DNA of 28,092 bases from a virus. The stretch spans positions 1 through 28,092 of the IMG/VR virus record IMGVR_UViG_3300025410_000074; one strand, 5' to 3'. How positions within the stretch are numbered: the stretch's first letter is position 1; every line of letters starts with the position of its first letter. The notes beneath the pieces were generated by a model that was not told the origin of the DNA, did no database searches, and saw only the letters and a program-made list of their open reading frames with translations. Made by a program: the position numbers and the translations under genes. Of the stretch, positions 17,101 to 24,302 are shown piece after piece.

Positions 17101-20100
17101 AAGATGGCATCTTTGAATGCCAACACCACGGCATCACGTAAGTCTTCTGTTACTGCTGAAGGTGCTGTGGACTTCATGAACGAATACGGCGGTCAAGTTG
17201 CTCAAGAGTTCTTGCGTGACAACCCAGAAGTTCACCAAGCCCTTGGCGGTAAAGACGCTTTGAAATTGGGTGAAAATCCAAACGAAGCCTCAGAAGCAGA
17301 CATTCGTAAGCTGACCGGCTACGTTCCAATTCTGCCAATCAAAGAGCAAGAAGAGATTTACAAAGACCTGATTGACCGCTACAACGATTTGTTGGAGCGT
17401 GAAAACAGCATGGGAACCAACAAGCTGGAAGCCAAGTCTGTTGATCTGGGTGCTGAAACAGTCTCTTCTACGCCCATTACCGAAGCTAAAAACGATCTGT
17501 CTCCCTTTGCAGAGTCTGCAAACATGGAGCGAGTTGACGTTAAACGCACCGTCAAACCATTCTCTAAGGATGAAGTCCAAGAGATGGTCAAGAAGAATCT
17601 CAATGGCCAGACAGCTGCCGAGAAAAGTTCTTCTCTTTATGAAAACATGAAATCTAAGGGCGTTGAATATGCCAAAGATTTCGTTGCTTCGTTGCAAGCC
17701 AAGGGTGCTGACCAAGTTCGTATTGATCAGGCCAAAGGCCAGTTAAACCTTCAGCTGTCTCATATCAAATCTATTTTGAGCAACTACAGAGTTGGCACAC
17801 CCATCTCCGTCAAGAATAACCAAGGCGTGTTCTTGTACGGCGTGGTGACTGATTTGGAGCATAAAGGCAAGACCAAGAATCCCATGGCTGGGTCTGATTG
17901 GAAGATGACGATTGCTTTGGCCAACGGTGATGACAAGTCGATCAATCTTAGCTTCTCCCAAATCGGCAGCACGTATGAGCTAACTCCTGAGTCTTCCGTC
18001 AACTGGCTCAATCCAGATACTTTGCAGGTCGAGCATATTCCTTTGATTGATATGTTTGACAAAGGTGCAACTGTCCGTCGTGAAAAACGCTGGATGGTGA
18101 CCGGCAACATCTTGGCTGGCTTTGCTGCAGTGAACAACATTGGTCAAATCATGACCTACACCAAGGCAGACGGCACAGAGGCTCAAGGTATCTTGATGCC
18201 CCGTATTTATGACTTTGAGAAAGCACAACGCGAAGCACCAGTTCAAATCAAAACCGCTGACGACGCCATGCGTTTCATGCAAGAGGCGGGTGGAGTTATC
18301 TCATCTCCTGACAAGATTCTTACTATCAACGGCCATGGCAGAAGAATTGAATTTCGTGTGCCTAAGAGTAAGAAGCAGGGCGGCACTTACTTCCTTGATT
18401 CAGGTCTGACAAATATTCTGGGTGACTTCTACAACGGCGTAGCTACCACCTATGACCCAGAAGTTGCCAAGAAGGCGATTGACTATATTTTGAATGGCCG
18501 TGACGAGACTTTGATTGCTGCAACCATGGCCAACAAAGCCAAGGAAATGTTTGCTCCTAAAGCTGCTCCGTTGGCCAACATCATCATCAAAGAAAGCATC
18601 AAAGATCGCAACCAGCGTGTACGCAAAGAGAAAATCAAAGAGTTTAAATCTCTTCGTCAACGTGCTTCATATATCTTGCGTAAGGTTGCAGAAGGCAAAA
18701 CAGAACTCAGTACTCAAGAAGAGTTGACCCGTCTGTTAGAAACAACCAAAGAGCTGAAAGCCGACATAAGAATGTTGGCTCCAAGAAATGATACGCCAGA
18801 GCATTTCTATCATAAGGCTATGGGCGAATACACCCAAAAGAATATCAGCAAAGAAGTGTTGGATGTTGTTGCTTACATCTACAACCGTGTGCCTTCTTTG
18901 TTGAGCGGTATCAAATTATCTGTAACTGCTGGAGACGGCAAAACAGCTGGTAACTTTGATCCAATGGAACGCCTTGTGACTTTGTTCAAGGAATCTGGCG
19001 CTGAAAGCGCAGTGACAATTCGTCACGAGCTGATGCACAGTCTTGAGCAGATGATGTCTAACCAAACACGCCAAGCTCTTGTTGAAACATGGTCTAAAGC
19101 TCTGCAAGCGGCCATGAAGAAATACACAGACGAGAAGTCTCAAGCGTATTTCAAAGCCGTGTTGGATTTCATTGAAAAACCCAATGAAGAAACATTCAAC
19201 GCAGCCACAGACAAGATGCCAGTGTATGAGTTCTACCAATACTTGAATCCTTCAGAGTACTGGGCTGTCAATGCCGAGAAGCTGATGGCTGCCAAGATGG
19301 GAACGCCATGGCACCGGTTCGTTCAGTTTGCCAAGCAACTCTTCGAAGCACTCAAGCATGTCCTTGGATTTGACAACAACCATGCCGTCTATAAAGCATT
19401 CAATGATTTGATCAAGGGCGAGACAGCACGTTTCCACAAACAATCCTTAACTGAATTTATTCATGCAAGCGGGGCAAAGATCTCGTTCTTGAATAACGTC
19501 AAGGACATAGACGATCTGCTGGCCAAACATGGCCGTGGTGATGCTCCTATCCACACATCCAACACGGTGATGGATAAGTTGCTGGGCGGCATCAAAGATG
19601 CCAAAGACATTAGCGCCAAGTTAGTGGACAACCCTCGTATAGCCGTAAATAACATGGTCGGTAACGTGGATCGTATGCTGCTTTACACCCGTGTCAAGAA
19701 TACTGACTTCACTGCTGGTTTGACAGCTGCGGATGCGGCAAAGTATGGCCGTATGTTGGAAGACAGCCAAGGCCGTGCATTGGCATCGGTGGCCATGAAT
19801 CAGGCTTTGAAAGCGACTCGTATTGGTACTCAGGTGATTATGTTGGGTCGTTTGGTGTTTGACAACACGACTCAAATGTTCCATGCAGCTGCTGACAAGT
19901 ACTCCATGGCCAACATCATGGGTCTAAAACACCAACTGGAAAAGCAGATCGGTGTTCAAGGTGCAGCTAACGTGATTCAGGCTTACTTTGAAGCCAAGCG
20001 TTCTCGTTCAATCGTTAACGACTACCTGAAAAGCGAAGGTAATTTAGAAGATCTGTTGACTCAACAAGCTGATCCATCATTGTCTGCAGACCGCCAGCTG

Positions 20101-22398
20101 GCTTTATTGCAGGAAATTGAGGAAGCTCGTGAAAACCTCAAAGTAATTGGTATTGCCTTGCAAAAGGTGAACATGAGCGATGAGGCGATTGATGACTTCA
20201 GTGCTTTGGATAAAAAGTATCCAGAGCTGCGGGAGATGATGACCAACTGGAATCACGTCAACCGCAACATGATCGACATGATGGAGAAGGCCAAGATTCT
20301 CAGCAAGCAACGTGCTGACAACTTGCGTAACATCAAAGACTACGTGCCATGGCAACGCATCATGGACGAAAATTCTGATCCTCATATTCCAATGTACACC
20401 TCTAAAGGCGTCAGGAATGTTAATAGAGAAAGCATTCTTAAAGAGGGTAAAACATTAAGAGACATCGATGACATCGTGGACAACATGCTCCACAACGTGA
20501 TGATGTATACCCGTAACTCGATCAAGAACTTTGCAGCCAACCGTATTGCTCAAGAGTACGGCACTCGCAACGATAAAGGCAAACTCAAGGTATTCCCAAC
20601 TGAAGATTTCTCACGTGGGATTGTGAAGATTTTGGTCAACGGCAGAAAGATCAATATCCAGATTGCTGATCCTTTGATTGCTCAATCTGTCATTGGTATT
20701 GAGGATGTTCAGATTCCAATGAACAGAATCATGTCTGCCGTGTCCAATGGTCTGCGTCGTTCGATCACGTTCTCTGGCGTGTTCCAGATCAAACAGTTGT
20801 TCATGGATGCTCCAACGGCTGCGCTGGTTAGCGGCGTCAAAAACCCGCTTTCTTTGTACGGCGGCGTGTTTGCATCGTTTGCCAAAGGTTTGACTCAGAA
20901 AGATCCAGTGGTGGATATTCTCAAATCTCACGGTATCGGTGGCTACCACTCTAGCGCTAGAACCGCAGAACATCAGTACCGTCAAGAGATTGGCTTGATT
21001 AACAAGTCTTCCTTTGACCGTGTGACAAGCATTCTGGATCAGATTGCAGATGCGTCAGACTTTGCTCAACGTCGTGCCGTGTATGTGCGTGTGATGAAAG
21101 AAACCGGCGGCTTTCCCGTGGGTGGAGATCAACGCAAAGCCATCCTTGCGGCTACCAACATCATCGACTTTGACAAGCGTGGCGCTGGAACATTTGCCCA
21201 GATGCTGAACCGCACCATTGCGTTTATGAACGCTTACGCCCAGCAGATTGATGTCTTGGCTCAAGCTCTGGCTGAACCTGTGGCAGCTGGCTTGGAGGCT
21301 GTTTCTGGTGCCAAGATGAGCAGCATCAGCGGTAACCTCAAAGGAATTGACCGTCAAAAGGCAATTGCTCGTTTGACCGTTGCAGCTGGCTTACTGACTA
21401 GCGCTTGCTTGCTGTATGCCATGGCCGTGGGTGATGACGATGAATACAAGAAGTTGGACGACCAAACTCGGATGCGGAACTTCTACATTCCCCGTTCACT
21501 CATGCAGACCATTGGTGTTGACCATGCGTTGTTGATCCCAATGCACACCTCGGCCAGCTACTTCTTCAAGTCCATTCCTGAGATGCTCTACAACAAGATC
21601 ACCAAAGAAGGAACGAAGGATGCGATTGACAACACCCGTTTGCGTACAGCCCTCAAAGTTGGTGCGATAGATGCGTTGGCTGGTCCAATTGGATCTGGTC
21701 CTATTCCAACTGCTGCTAAACCTCTCACAGAAATCGTCTTGAACCATGATTTCTACACTGGCGGCAAGGTTGTGCCTGACAGCATGAAAAACCTGGCTGC
21801 GTTTAAACAGTACTCAGCTGCTACGTCTGAGCTGGGCAAATGGGTTAGCGAAGCCACTCAGATTCCATTCACGGGCAAGGAAGACTCAAACGGCAACATT
21901 GTGGAAGGCACACGATCACGAATTCTCAGCCCTATCCAAGCTGACCATGTGATGCGTAGTCTGGCAGGCACTGTGGCGTCTGTGGCCATGTGGGGATCAA
22001 ACCTGATTGCAAGCAACAGACCAACCCCAGAAGAACGCAGCAACCCCCTGTACGGCTCATTCATTGCGCCAGATATTCCTCGTGGTGCTGAAGATCTGTT
22101 CTATGACCTCAAAACCCGTTCTGATCAGGCTATGGACACATTCAAGAACTTGCACCAGCATGGCCAACATGAGGAAGCCAAGCAGTGGTTTGAAGTCAAC
22201 AAGGGTCTTATCCAAGCCAACGGGTTTACAGGCTCAGCTGGATCGGCCTTGGTGCAGCTCAACCAGCAGATCCGCATAACAGAGGACAATGCCAAGTTGT
22301 CGGCTGAAGAGAAACGCCAGCGGATTGACTTCTACAAGAACAAGAAGGAAGAGATTGCTCAGAAGACAATGCAATTCAGACGTCTATCTGGACTTTGA
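11173..22398 (+). CDS. 3741-residue polyvalent protein: DNA methyltransferase, DarB/SNO-like helicase, metallopeptidase, LPD-like C-terminus
   Basis: One uninterrupted frame. Residues 1-33 form a small beta motif (MPSVNIPNVGVVQFPDTMSL). Residues 40-340 are Ala/Gly-rich helices that could insert in membranes, and 357-420 a Pro/Ala linker. Several small beta domains fill 430-850. The methyltransferase core spans about 955-1165, with EPTAGNG (980-986) for S-adenosylmethionine and NPPF (1038-1041), typical of N6-adenine enzymes. A disordered Gly/Pro/Arg linker is at 1170-1314. The Strawberry-notch-type SF2 helicase covers 1315-2110: Q1373, Walker A GDQTGIGKGR (1393-1402), DESH (1540-1543), SAT (1590-1592), QSGSTG (1905-1910), GRVHRTGQ (1944-1951). 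A zincin motif HELMH (2618-2622) lies in 2540-2760, with E2695/E2702 as possible third ligands. The rest is helical and LPD38-like, with a hydrophobic segment near 3397-3420. Methyltransferase plus helicase recalls P1 DarB, an injected anti-restriction protein. The ribosome site (AAAGAC) is weak. Confidence 0.9.
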   Translation: MPSVNIPNVGVVQFPDTMSLDEISNVIQTQIIPNAPHPVGGDQPGSTGVADTIQRSLETGLGAFGLQGLAQGPSPLIGSAAKGIKALGDFGAQYQLSELMPIQQDRKEKYGQNYEKAPENKKAEFLATDAAINKYLGQLKQTESDVQAIEQKYGKDPLSKKIDKLEQTKDFQQASGLDQAKMVGKEYLKNIDEMPAYVANVGLSSLPQSIAMAVTARLGFKGAGTSGAVMGGGMSSALMEYSQEYVDLREQGFTHDDASKKAAVKSGVIGLLDAASLGSAGHAAEKIFDNVAKNAWKETAKDVAKELPKQALLGAAGEGLGSYTSSQPVNARAIFEEALGEVAGAPGEALSTFTGKVNQPKAQPTAVAPVAPIAPAAPAPTASLPPQVSSGLVSPEDLEQPVAPVVPTVAPKVEAAAPEKKSEVVHAIPMGENTEYQVIKTPTGYTANLFDKDSGNYVSGSTRIFKTDKFGDQAETKAMEFVAKEAEKAKPYMAPETKPIEIKGEELEDKLVEKGIPISSSQDAHKLFSDGHPVYGLHEQSEEPHLIRSATELDTYAPDQLIALPKQEAVAPVVKAEEQPTKKVESVVPVGFRYTLLESPAYEGLTPLSLDDADFELEALEDNAKRGRMTPQRFAESEIGKRLNTGQITQIYEGLRNDPVGTIQELRKNISSETKTTEEKPVEEPTPAATPLAEAEKPVETPQAEEKPAEETKTPLEIKDKDLQGKYAGIEDADGFTGSGDEETAWYKPSTGELINKGVDGTPVQHYAGDVTPQGLTNVTPINTAQEAQDAIDAGKSFATAEVGQEVAKPIPKTKAEINQERQQAKKAAAQAAKPVIGVESLAELGEEPKYDLATPEGKFKLAQSVSAHLLAGNGFAGINEARKFIADLTGQKVEANTASAKQADEAVEVGVVLAAREIVQSGESKDKIYDRLVDLYSRQPNLAVRSSTSVREQAYSTPAPLAYVASELAGINDKTTVYEPTAGNGMLLIAADPKNVKANELNSTRFEMLKKLLPGAEVVNKNAISYDPELSDVVIANPPFGATGETYTIEGKNTREIDHAIVYKALTRMPANGRAVLIVGGVRAENEEARREAYRAAQKRNFYYNLYKEYNVVDHFSVSGDMYTKQGASYPVDVIVIDGKGQSQRNLPAADLPQQIGSYEELKEKLNERMVPRENISTSGANVSAAPAGAGKPERLGERPSRQGNEPSAEGAKPTAGGRPSVSENGAGERGQPKPAGTSVSAEQPRPANEPERGGNRGPVSGAGEQVGPSGRAGNERNEPTGLGGPSVVSGTRVESGLKDRRGQETETGHQVAYEPHSNASSVGTLVPRAMAQSINNSLDEVERSVGNVDDYVAEALEMDPETLREKFSAEQIDALTLAIRNAEAGKGFIIGDQTGIGKGRVVAAMIRYALVHDKTPIFVTERPNLYSDMIRDLDDIGMTKELALDTNKPKIFITNSTGSIPYTLLRNVNGEVTENTLILKAPKSGKDLDGVMKEMKDSLGDYKVIFTTYNQMQTVKGEETERQRFIKHWGAGNYMIFDESHNAGGSGETQARTKEQREAEKEGEGLATGRSAFVRELVNNADSTFFSSATYAKRPDVMDLYASTDMKLAVNKISKLGEAIKNGGIPMQQIVANMLTKAGQYIRRERTFAGVSYDTVEAKVDKQTAENMATSMRNVLAFSRAKELVVKELQKSLDRSGGRASATGEKTQVQGASFGSTMHNLINQMLLSLKAKSSVDHAIARLKAGEKVVMTVANTMGSFLQEYANEMGIKNGDPVNLSFKDLYLRYLEKQRILTIKPPGQKESQKYRLTDEDMGPELVAQYNKIKDFIENAGFGEAPISPIDYMHNELHKAGYKTEEITGRTEKLNYQSGIPILTPRVADIKQRVSANRAFNNGTADVIILNQSGSTGISLHASDKFNDKRKRHMIIVQPEDNIDTHMQMLGRVHRTGQVVAPAYSQMMADIPAEMRPAAVLLKKMASLNANTTASRKSSVTAEGAVDFMNEYGGQVAQEFLRDNPEVHQALGGKDALKLGENPNEASEADIRKLTGYVPILPIKEQEEIYKDLIDRYNDLLERENSMGTNKLEAKSVDLGAETVSSTPITEAKNDLSPFAESANMERVDVKRTVKPFSKDEVQEMVKKNLNGQTAAEKSSSLYENMKSKGVEYAKDFVASLQAKGADQVRIDQAKGQLNLQLSHIKSILSNYRVGTPISVKNNQGVFLYGVVTDLEHKGKTKNPMAGSDWKMTIALANGDDKSINLSFSQIGSTYELTPESSVNWLNPDTLQVEHIPLIDMFDKGATVRREKRWMVTGNILAGFAAVNNIGQIMTYTKADGTEAQGILMPRIYDFEKAQREAPVQIKTADDAMRFMQEAGGVISSPDKILTINGHGRRIEFRVPKSKKQGGTYFLDSGLTNILGDFYNGVATTYDPEVAKKAIDYILNGRDETLIAATMANKAKEMFAPKAAPLANIIIKESIKDRNQRVRKEKIKEFKSLRQRASYILRKVAEGKTELSTQEELTRLLETTKELKADIRMLAPRNDTPEHFYHKAMGEYTQKNISKEVLDVVAYIYNRVPSLLSGIKLSVTAGDGKTAGNFDPMERLVTLFKESGAESAVTIRHELMHSLEQMMSNQTRQALVETWSKALQAAMKKYTDEKSQAYFKAVLDFIEKPNEETFNAATDKMPVYEFYQYLNPSEYWAVNAEKLMAAKMGTPWHRFVQFAKQLFEALKHVLGFDNNHAVYKAFNDLIKGETARFHKQSLTEFIHASGAKISFLNNVKDIDDLLAKHGRGDAPIHTSNTVMDKLLGGIKDAKDISAKLVDNPRIAVNNMVGNVDRMLLYTRVKNTDFTAGLTAADAAKYGRMLEDSQGRALASVAMNQALKATRIGTQVIMLGRLVFDNTTQMFHAAADKYSMANIMGLKHQLEKQIGVQGAANVIQAYFEAKRSRSIVNDYLKSEGNLEDLLTQQADPSLSADRQLALLQEIEEARENLKVIGIALQKVNMSDEAIDDFSALDKKYPELREMMTNWNHVNRNMIDMMEKAKILSKQRADNLRNIKDYVPWQRIMDENSDPHIPMYTSKGVRNVNRESILKEGKTLRDIDDIVDNMLHNVMMYTRNSIKNFAANRIAQEYGTRNDKGKLKVFPTEDFSRGIVKILVNGRKINIQIADPLIAQSVIGIEDVQIPMNRIMSAVSNGLRRSITFSGVFQIKQLFMDAPTAALVSGVKNPLSLYGGVFASFAKGLTQKDPVVDILKSHGIGGYHSSARTAEHQYRQEIGLINKSSFDRVTSILDQIADASDFAQRRAVYVRVMKETGGFPVGGDQRKAILAATNIIDFDKRGAGTFAQMLNRTIAFMNAYAQQIDVLAQALAEPVAAGLEAVSGAKMSSISGNLKGIDRQKAIARLTVAAGLLTSACLLYAMAVGDDDEYKKLDDQTRMRNFYIPRSLMQTIGVDHALLIPMHTSASYFFKSIPEMLYNKITKEGTKDAIDNTRLRTALKVGAIDALAGPIGSGPIPTAAKPLTEIVLNHDFYTGGKVVPDSMKNLAAFKQYSAATSELGKWVSEATQIPFTGKEDSNGNIVEGTRSRILSPIQADHVMRSLAGTVASVAMWGSNLIASNRPTPEERSNPLYGSFIAPDIPRGAEDLFYDLKTRSDQAMDTFKNLHQHGQHEEAKQWFEVNKGLIQANGFTGSAGSALVQLNQQIRITEDNAKLSAEEKRQRIDFYKNKKEEIAQKTMQFRRLSGL
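14662..14667 (+). promoter_or_regulatory. Strong internal ribosome binding site before the overprinted ORF
   Basis: AAGGAG sits seven bases before ATG 14675 inside the giant gene. This is one of the best Shine-Dalgarno matches in the window, better than the one before the giant gene itself. Part of it is forced by the codons for L-K-E-K, so it may be chance. Confidence 0.4.
14675..15070 (+). CDS. Candidate overprinted 131-residue ORF inside the giant gene's linker
   Basis: This ORF is read in another forward frame across the disordered linker between the methyltransferase and helicase domains. It starts at ATG with AAGGAG seven bases upstream and ends at TAA. Its translation is balanced and helical: WYPEKISAPAELTSVLLPQG, then NDWVNALADRVMSLVLKEPN, then LGQALVLNNLDLLTNLNVAA, ending LQDWVDLALSQVHESSLD. 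It has one Cys and no signal peptide or known motif. The giant protein's own frame here is low-complexity Gly/Pro/Glu/Arg, which would tolerate a second code. Against it: the region is relatively GC-rich, so stops are rare, and the minus strand is also open over 14562-14999. I recognise no family. This is an inference that needs comparative or ribosome data. Confidence 0.3.
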   Translation: MNAWYPEKISAPAELTSVLLPQGQVSQNDWVNALADRVMSLVLKEPNPQQAADQACLKMALANVDNPNQLGQALVLNNLDLLTNLNVAAIEDPFPAQVNKSDPVAEQAMNETSLQDWVDLALSQVHESSLD

Positions 22399-22717
22399 CC
22401 ATTCCTTTGACCTCATCGGTGAAGACGAACGTGGGCATGAAAAGTCTATCGTTCACCTTCAGGCCGTCAGCTAACCCATCCAAACCCGCTTTGATGCTTG
22501 CAACCATGTTGTCTGCATCACGGTGGCGTTTGTCAGGCGGGTAGAACGTAACAGTAATAGGGATTTTCCCGGACGCATTTATTTTTACTTGAGATTCCAG
22601 CGTCAAAACCCAACACGCTTCACGGTACATCTTCTTATATTTAGCCTTCTTAGTCCAATGTAATGAACTATTTGGTGATAGTTCTTTAGGTGGCCATGGA
22701 AAAATGATTGTGTTCAT
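22376..22717 (-). CDS. rusA: RusA-family Holliday junction resolvase
   Basis: A 113-residue endonuclease on the minus strand, the only gene in that direction. It begins MNTIIFPWPPKELSPNSS, the usual RusA opening, and carries the catalytic core YPPDKRHRDADNMVASIKAG, LDGLADGLKVNDRLF with Asp67, Asp69 and Asp90 as likely metal ligands and Lys76 nearby. RusA dimers cut four-way junctions symmetrically during recombination and replication. The frame is open further upstream: an ATG at 22753 with a GAG-type ribosome site would add 12 residues (MSIGRTHVKSST), but the family normally starts close to the PWPP motif and 22753 falls on the opposing promoter, so 22717 is preferred. Its 3' end overlaps the end of the giant gene by 23 bases, tail to tail. 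It complements the nuclease and annealase genes to the right. Confidence 0.88.
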   Translation of the reverse strand: MNTIIFPWPPKELSPNSSLHWTKKAKYKKMYREACWVLTLESQVKINASGKIPITVTFYPPDKRHRDADNMVASIKAGLDGLADGLKVNDRLFMPTFVFTDEVKGMVKVQIDV

Positions 22718-22727
22718 AGTAGATGAT

Positions 22728-22758
22728 TTGACATGAGTACGACCTATTGACATATAAT
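22728..22758 (+). promoter_or_regulatory. Sigma70-type promoter for the rightward early-type operon
   Basis: TTGACA at 22728-22733 and TATAAT at 22753-22758 are both perfect hexamers, separated by 19 bases (longer than the 17 optimum). Transcription would start near 22765, giving a leader of about 35 bases before the AGGAG site and ATG at 22799. It lies in the only divergent gap of the window, between rusA and the early-type genes, which supports a real role. The long spacer may lower strength or imply regulation. Confidence 0.7.
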
Positions 22759-22798
22759 CTCTTTGCGGACACACTTGATCCGTCTGCTAGGAGAACAT

Positions 22799-23083
22799 AT
22801 GACAACACCTTATACAACGAAGACCGGTATCAAGATCGGTTCCCGTTACCGTGAGAATGGTATCAGGATGCCGATTGACGATCCGGACATGCTCAAACTT
22901 CAGAGGGCTTTGCTGCTGAAGCCCAAAGAAATTCAGGACATCAAAGACTTAGACCGGTGCGTCCTATGTTGCTTAGCAGTCATTGTTTTGATTGTTTTAA
23001 TCATAGGAGAAACTCGTGCTGAACCTAAACGACATGGACCTCAAGTCCTGCATGGCGTCTACGATCAAGGGGATGGCAAATGA
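22799..23083 (+). CDS. Small single-pass membrane protein, first gene of the early-type operon
   Basis: A 94-residue protein. ATG 22799 has AGGAG five bases upstream and is preferred over earlier non-ATG codons in the same frame. Residues 1-55 are polar (TTKTGIKIGSRYRENGIRMP, KLQRALLLKPKEIQDI), then a membrane segment CVLCCLAVIVLIVLIIG at about 56-72 with three Cys at its start, and a short basic tail. It is the first gene after the promoter, a position where phages often place small host-takeover or membrane proteins. I do not recognise a family. The stop overlaps the next start (ATGA), so it is coupled to the nuclease gene. Confidence 0.7.
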   Translation: MTTPYTTKTGIKIGSRYRENGIRMPIDDPDMLKLQRALLLKPKEIQDIKDLDRCVLCCLAVIVLIVLIIGETRAEPKRHGPQVLHGVYDQGDGK

Positions 23084-23976
23084 AGCTGACTAACAACTTC
23101 AACATTCCTGAGACGTTTGTCAACGTGCTCAAACGCCCTACTTACAGCAAAGGCAAGGCTCATCTGTCTGTTACGCAGCTCATCAACAGCCCCAAGATTG
23201 TGGCCTTGACCAAGAAGCATGACGAAGAGATCGAGCAGGATGTCTCTGACATGGTGTGGTCAATCTTTGGTTCTGCCATTCACAGCGTCTTGGAACACGG
23301 CAAAGATGACAACCACATCATCGAGCAGCGTATCCATGCCGAGCTGGATGGCTGGCGCATCTCAGGTGCAATTGACCTGCAAATCACTCACGACGGCGGC
23401 GTCTCAATTCGGGACTACAAAACCACCAGCGTCTGGGCGGTGATGAACGAGAAGATTGAATGGGAATACCAACTCAACATCTACGCTTGGCTGGTTGAAC
23501 ATGCTGCACGTAAAACAGTAACTGACCTTGGCATCGTGGCCATCTTGCGGGATTGGAAAGCCCGTGAAGTCAACACCAAGGTTGGTTACCCAGAAGCCCC
23601 TATCAAGGAGCTTCCCATAACGCTGTGGACGATGGAGGAACGAGAAGCCTTCATCACCGCACGTATTGCAGCTCACTCGGCATGTGAGTTTGCAATGGAA
23701 ACGGAAGGCGACCTGCCTGACTGCACACCCGAAGAGATGTGGGAAAAACCCGCCGTTTGGGCTGTGATGAAGGAAGGGAATATCCGTGCCAAATACGTTA
23801 TGCCAACGTTGCACGAGGCTGAGCTTGCCATGAAGCAACTCCAAGAGGAGAAGCCGAAAGACAAGTATCTGATCGTGGAACGCAAAGGCGAACGTACCCG
23901 CTGCGCCAGCTACTGCTCCGTCAGTAAATGGTGCAATCAGTATCAACAGTATCTTGAACAAAACCCACAGGAGTAA
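23080..23976 (+). CDS. RecB/Cas4-like PD-(D/E)XK nuclease with four-Cys cluster
   Basis: A 298-residue nuclease. The PD-(D/E)XK core is complete: GSAIHSVLEHG with His68, Glu82 (IEQRIHAELDGW), Asp99 (SGAIDLQ), Asp112-Tyr-Lys114 (IRDYKTTS), and the QxxxY motif Gln131-Tyr135. Four Cys follow: Cys215 (PDCTPEEMWEKP) and Cys275, Cys279, Cys285 near the C-terminus (RCASYCSVSKWC). This arrangement resembles phage RecB-like/Cas4-like exonucleases that may hold an iron-sulfur cluster or zinc. It probably resects double-stranded DNA ends to give single strands for the ERF annealase encoded downstream. No cas genes or repeats are nearby, so a CRISPR role is unlikely. It overlaps the previous gene by four bases, with AAGGGG as ribosome site. 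Confidence 0.88.
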   Translation: MKLTNNFNIPETFVNVLKRPTYSKGKAHLSVTQLINSPKIVALTKKHDEEIEQDVSDMVWSIFGSAIHSVLEHGKDDNHIIEQRIHAELDGWRISGAIDLQITHDGGVSIRDYKTTSVWAVMNEKIEWEYQLNIYAWLVEHAARKTVTDLGIVAILRDWKAREVNTKVGYPEAPIKELPITLWTMEEREAFITARIAAHSACEFAMETEGDLPDCTPEEMWEKPAVWAVMKEGNIRAKYVMPTLHEAELAMKQLQEEKPKDKYLIVERKGERTRCASYCSVSKWCNQYQQYLEQNPQE

Positions 23977-23978
23977 AA

Positions 23979-24302
23979 ATGAGAAAACTTTTAGGAATCC
24001 CTGCTGTAATCATTGCTGCGCTTGCGTTGATAGTCGGCCTATCGTTTTTAGGATACGAGATGTCCAGCTACTTTGCACCGAAGTACCGCGCCTTGGACAA
24101 CAAGGTGTTCAAGGAATCTGAGCAGTACAACGACGGCATGGTGCGTGACTTGGAAGACCTCCAGTTGCAGTACATCAATGCTGACGCTGAACACAAAGAC
24201 GCTTTGCGTGCCATCGTGTTGCACCGCTTCTCGGTGTATCCCGAAGACCGTATGCCAGCCAACCTGCGCAACTTTTACAACGACTTGAGGAGCGGAAAAT
24301 GA
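23979..24302 (+). CDS. Hypothetical membrane-anchored protein
   Basis: A 107-residue protein with an N-terminal membrane anchor (LLGIPAVIIAALALIVGLSFLG, residues 4-25, written here as the hydrophobic span) and a charged helical domain facing the periplasm or cytoplasm. AGGAG precedes the ATG. The C-terminal domain (LDNKVFKESEQYNDGMVRDL, then FSVYPEDRMPANLRNFYNDL) has many acidic and aromatic residues. The downstream gene encodes a lipoprotein and overlaps by four bases (ATGA), so the two products may work together at the envelope. I do not recognise a family; superinfection exclusion or another membrane function is a guess from location only. Confidence 0.7.
   Translation: MRKLLGIPAVIIAALALIVGLSFLGYEMSSYFAPKYRALDNKVFKESEQYNDGMVRDLEDLQLQYINADAEHKDALRAIVLHRFSVYPEDRMPANLRNFYNDLRSGK

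Noticed and set aside
23080-23976. Cas4-like nuclease as a sign of a CRISPR system
   Set aside because: No repeat array and no other cas gene are in the window; the neighbours are phage recombination genes.
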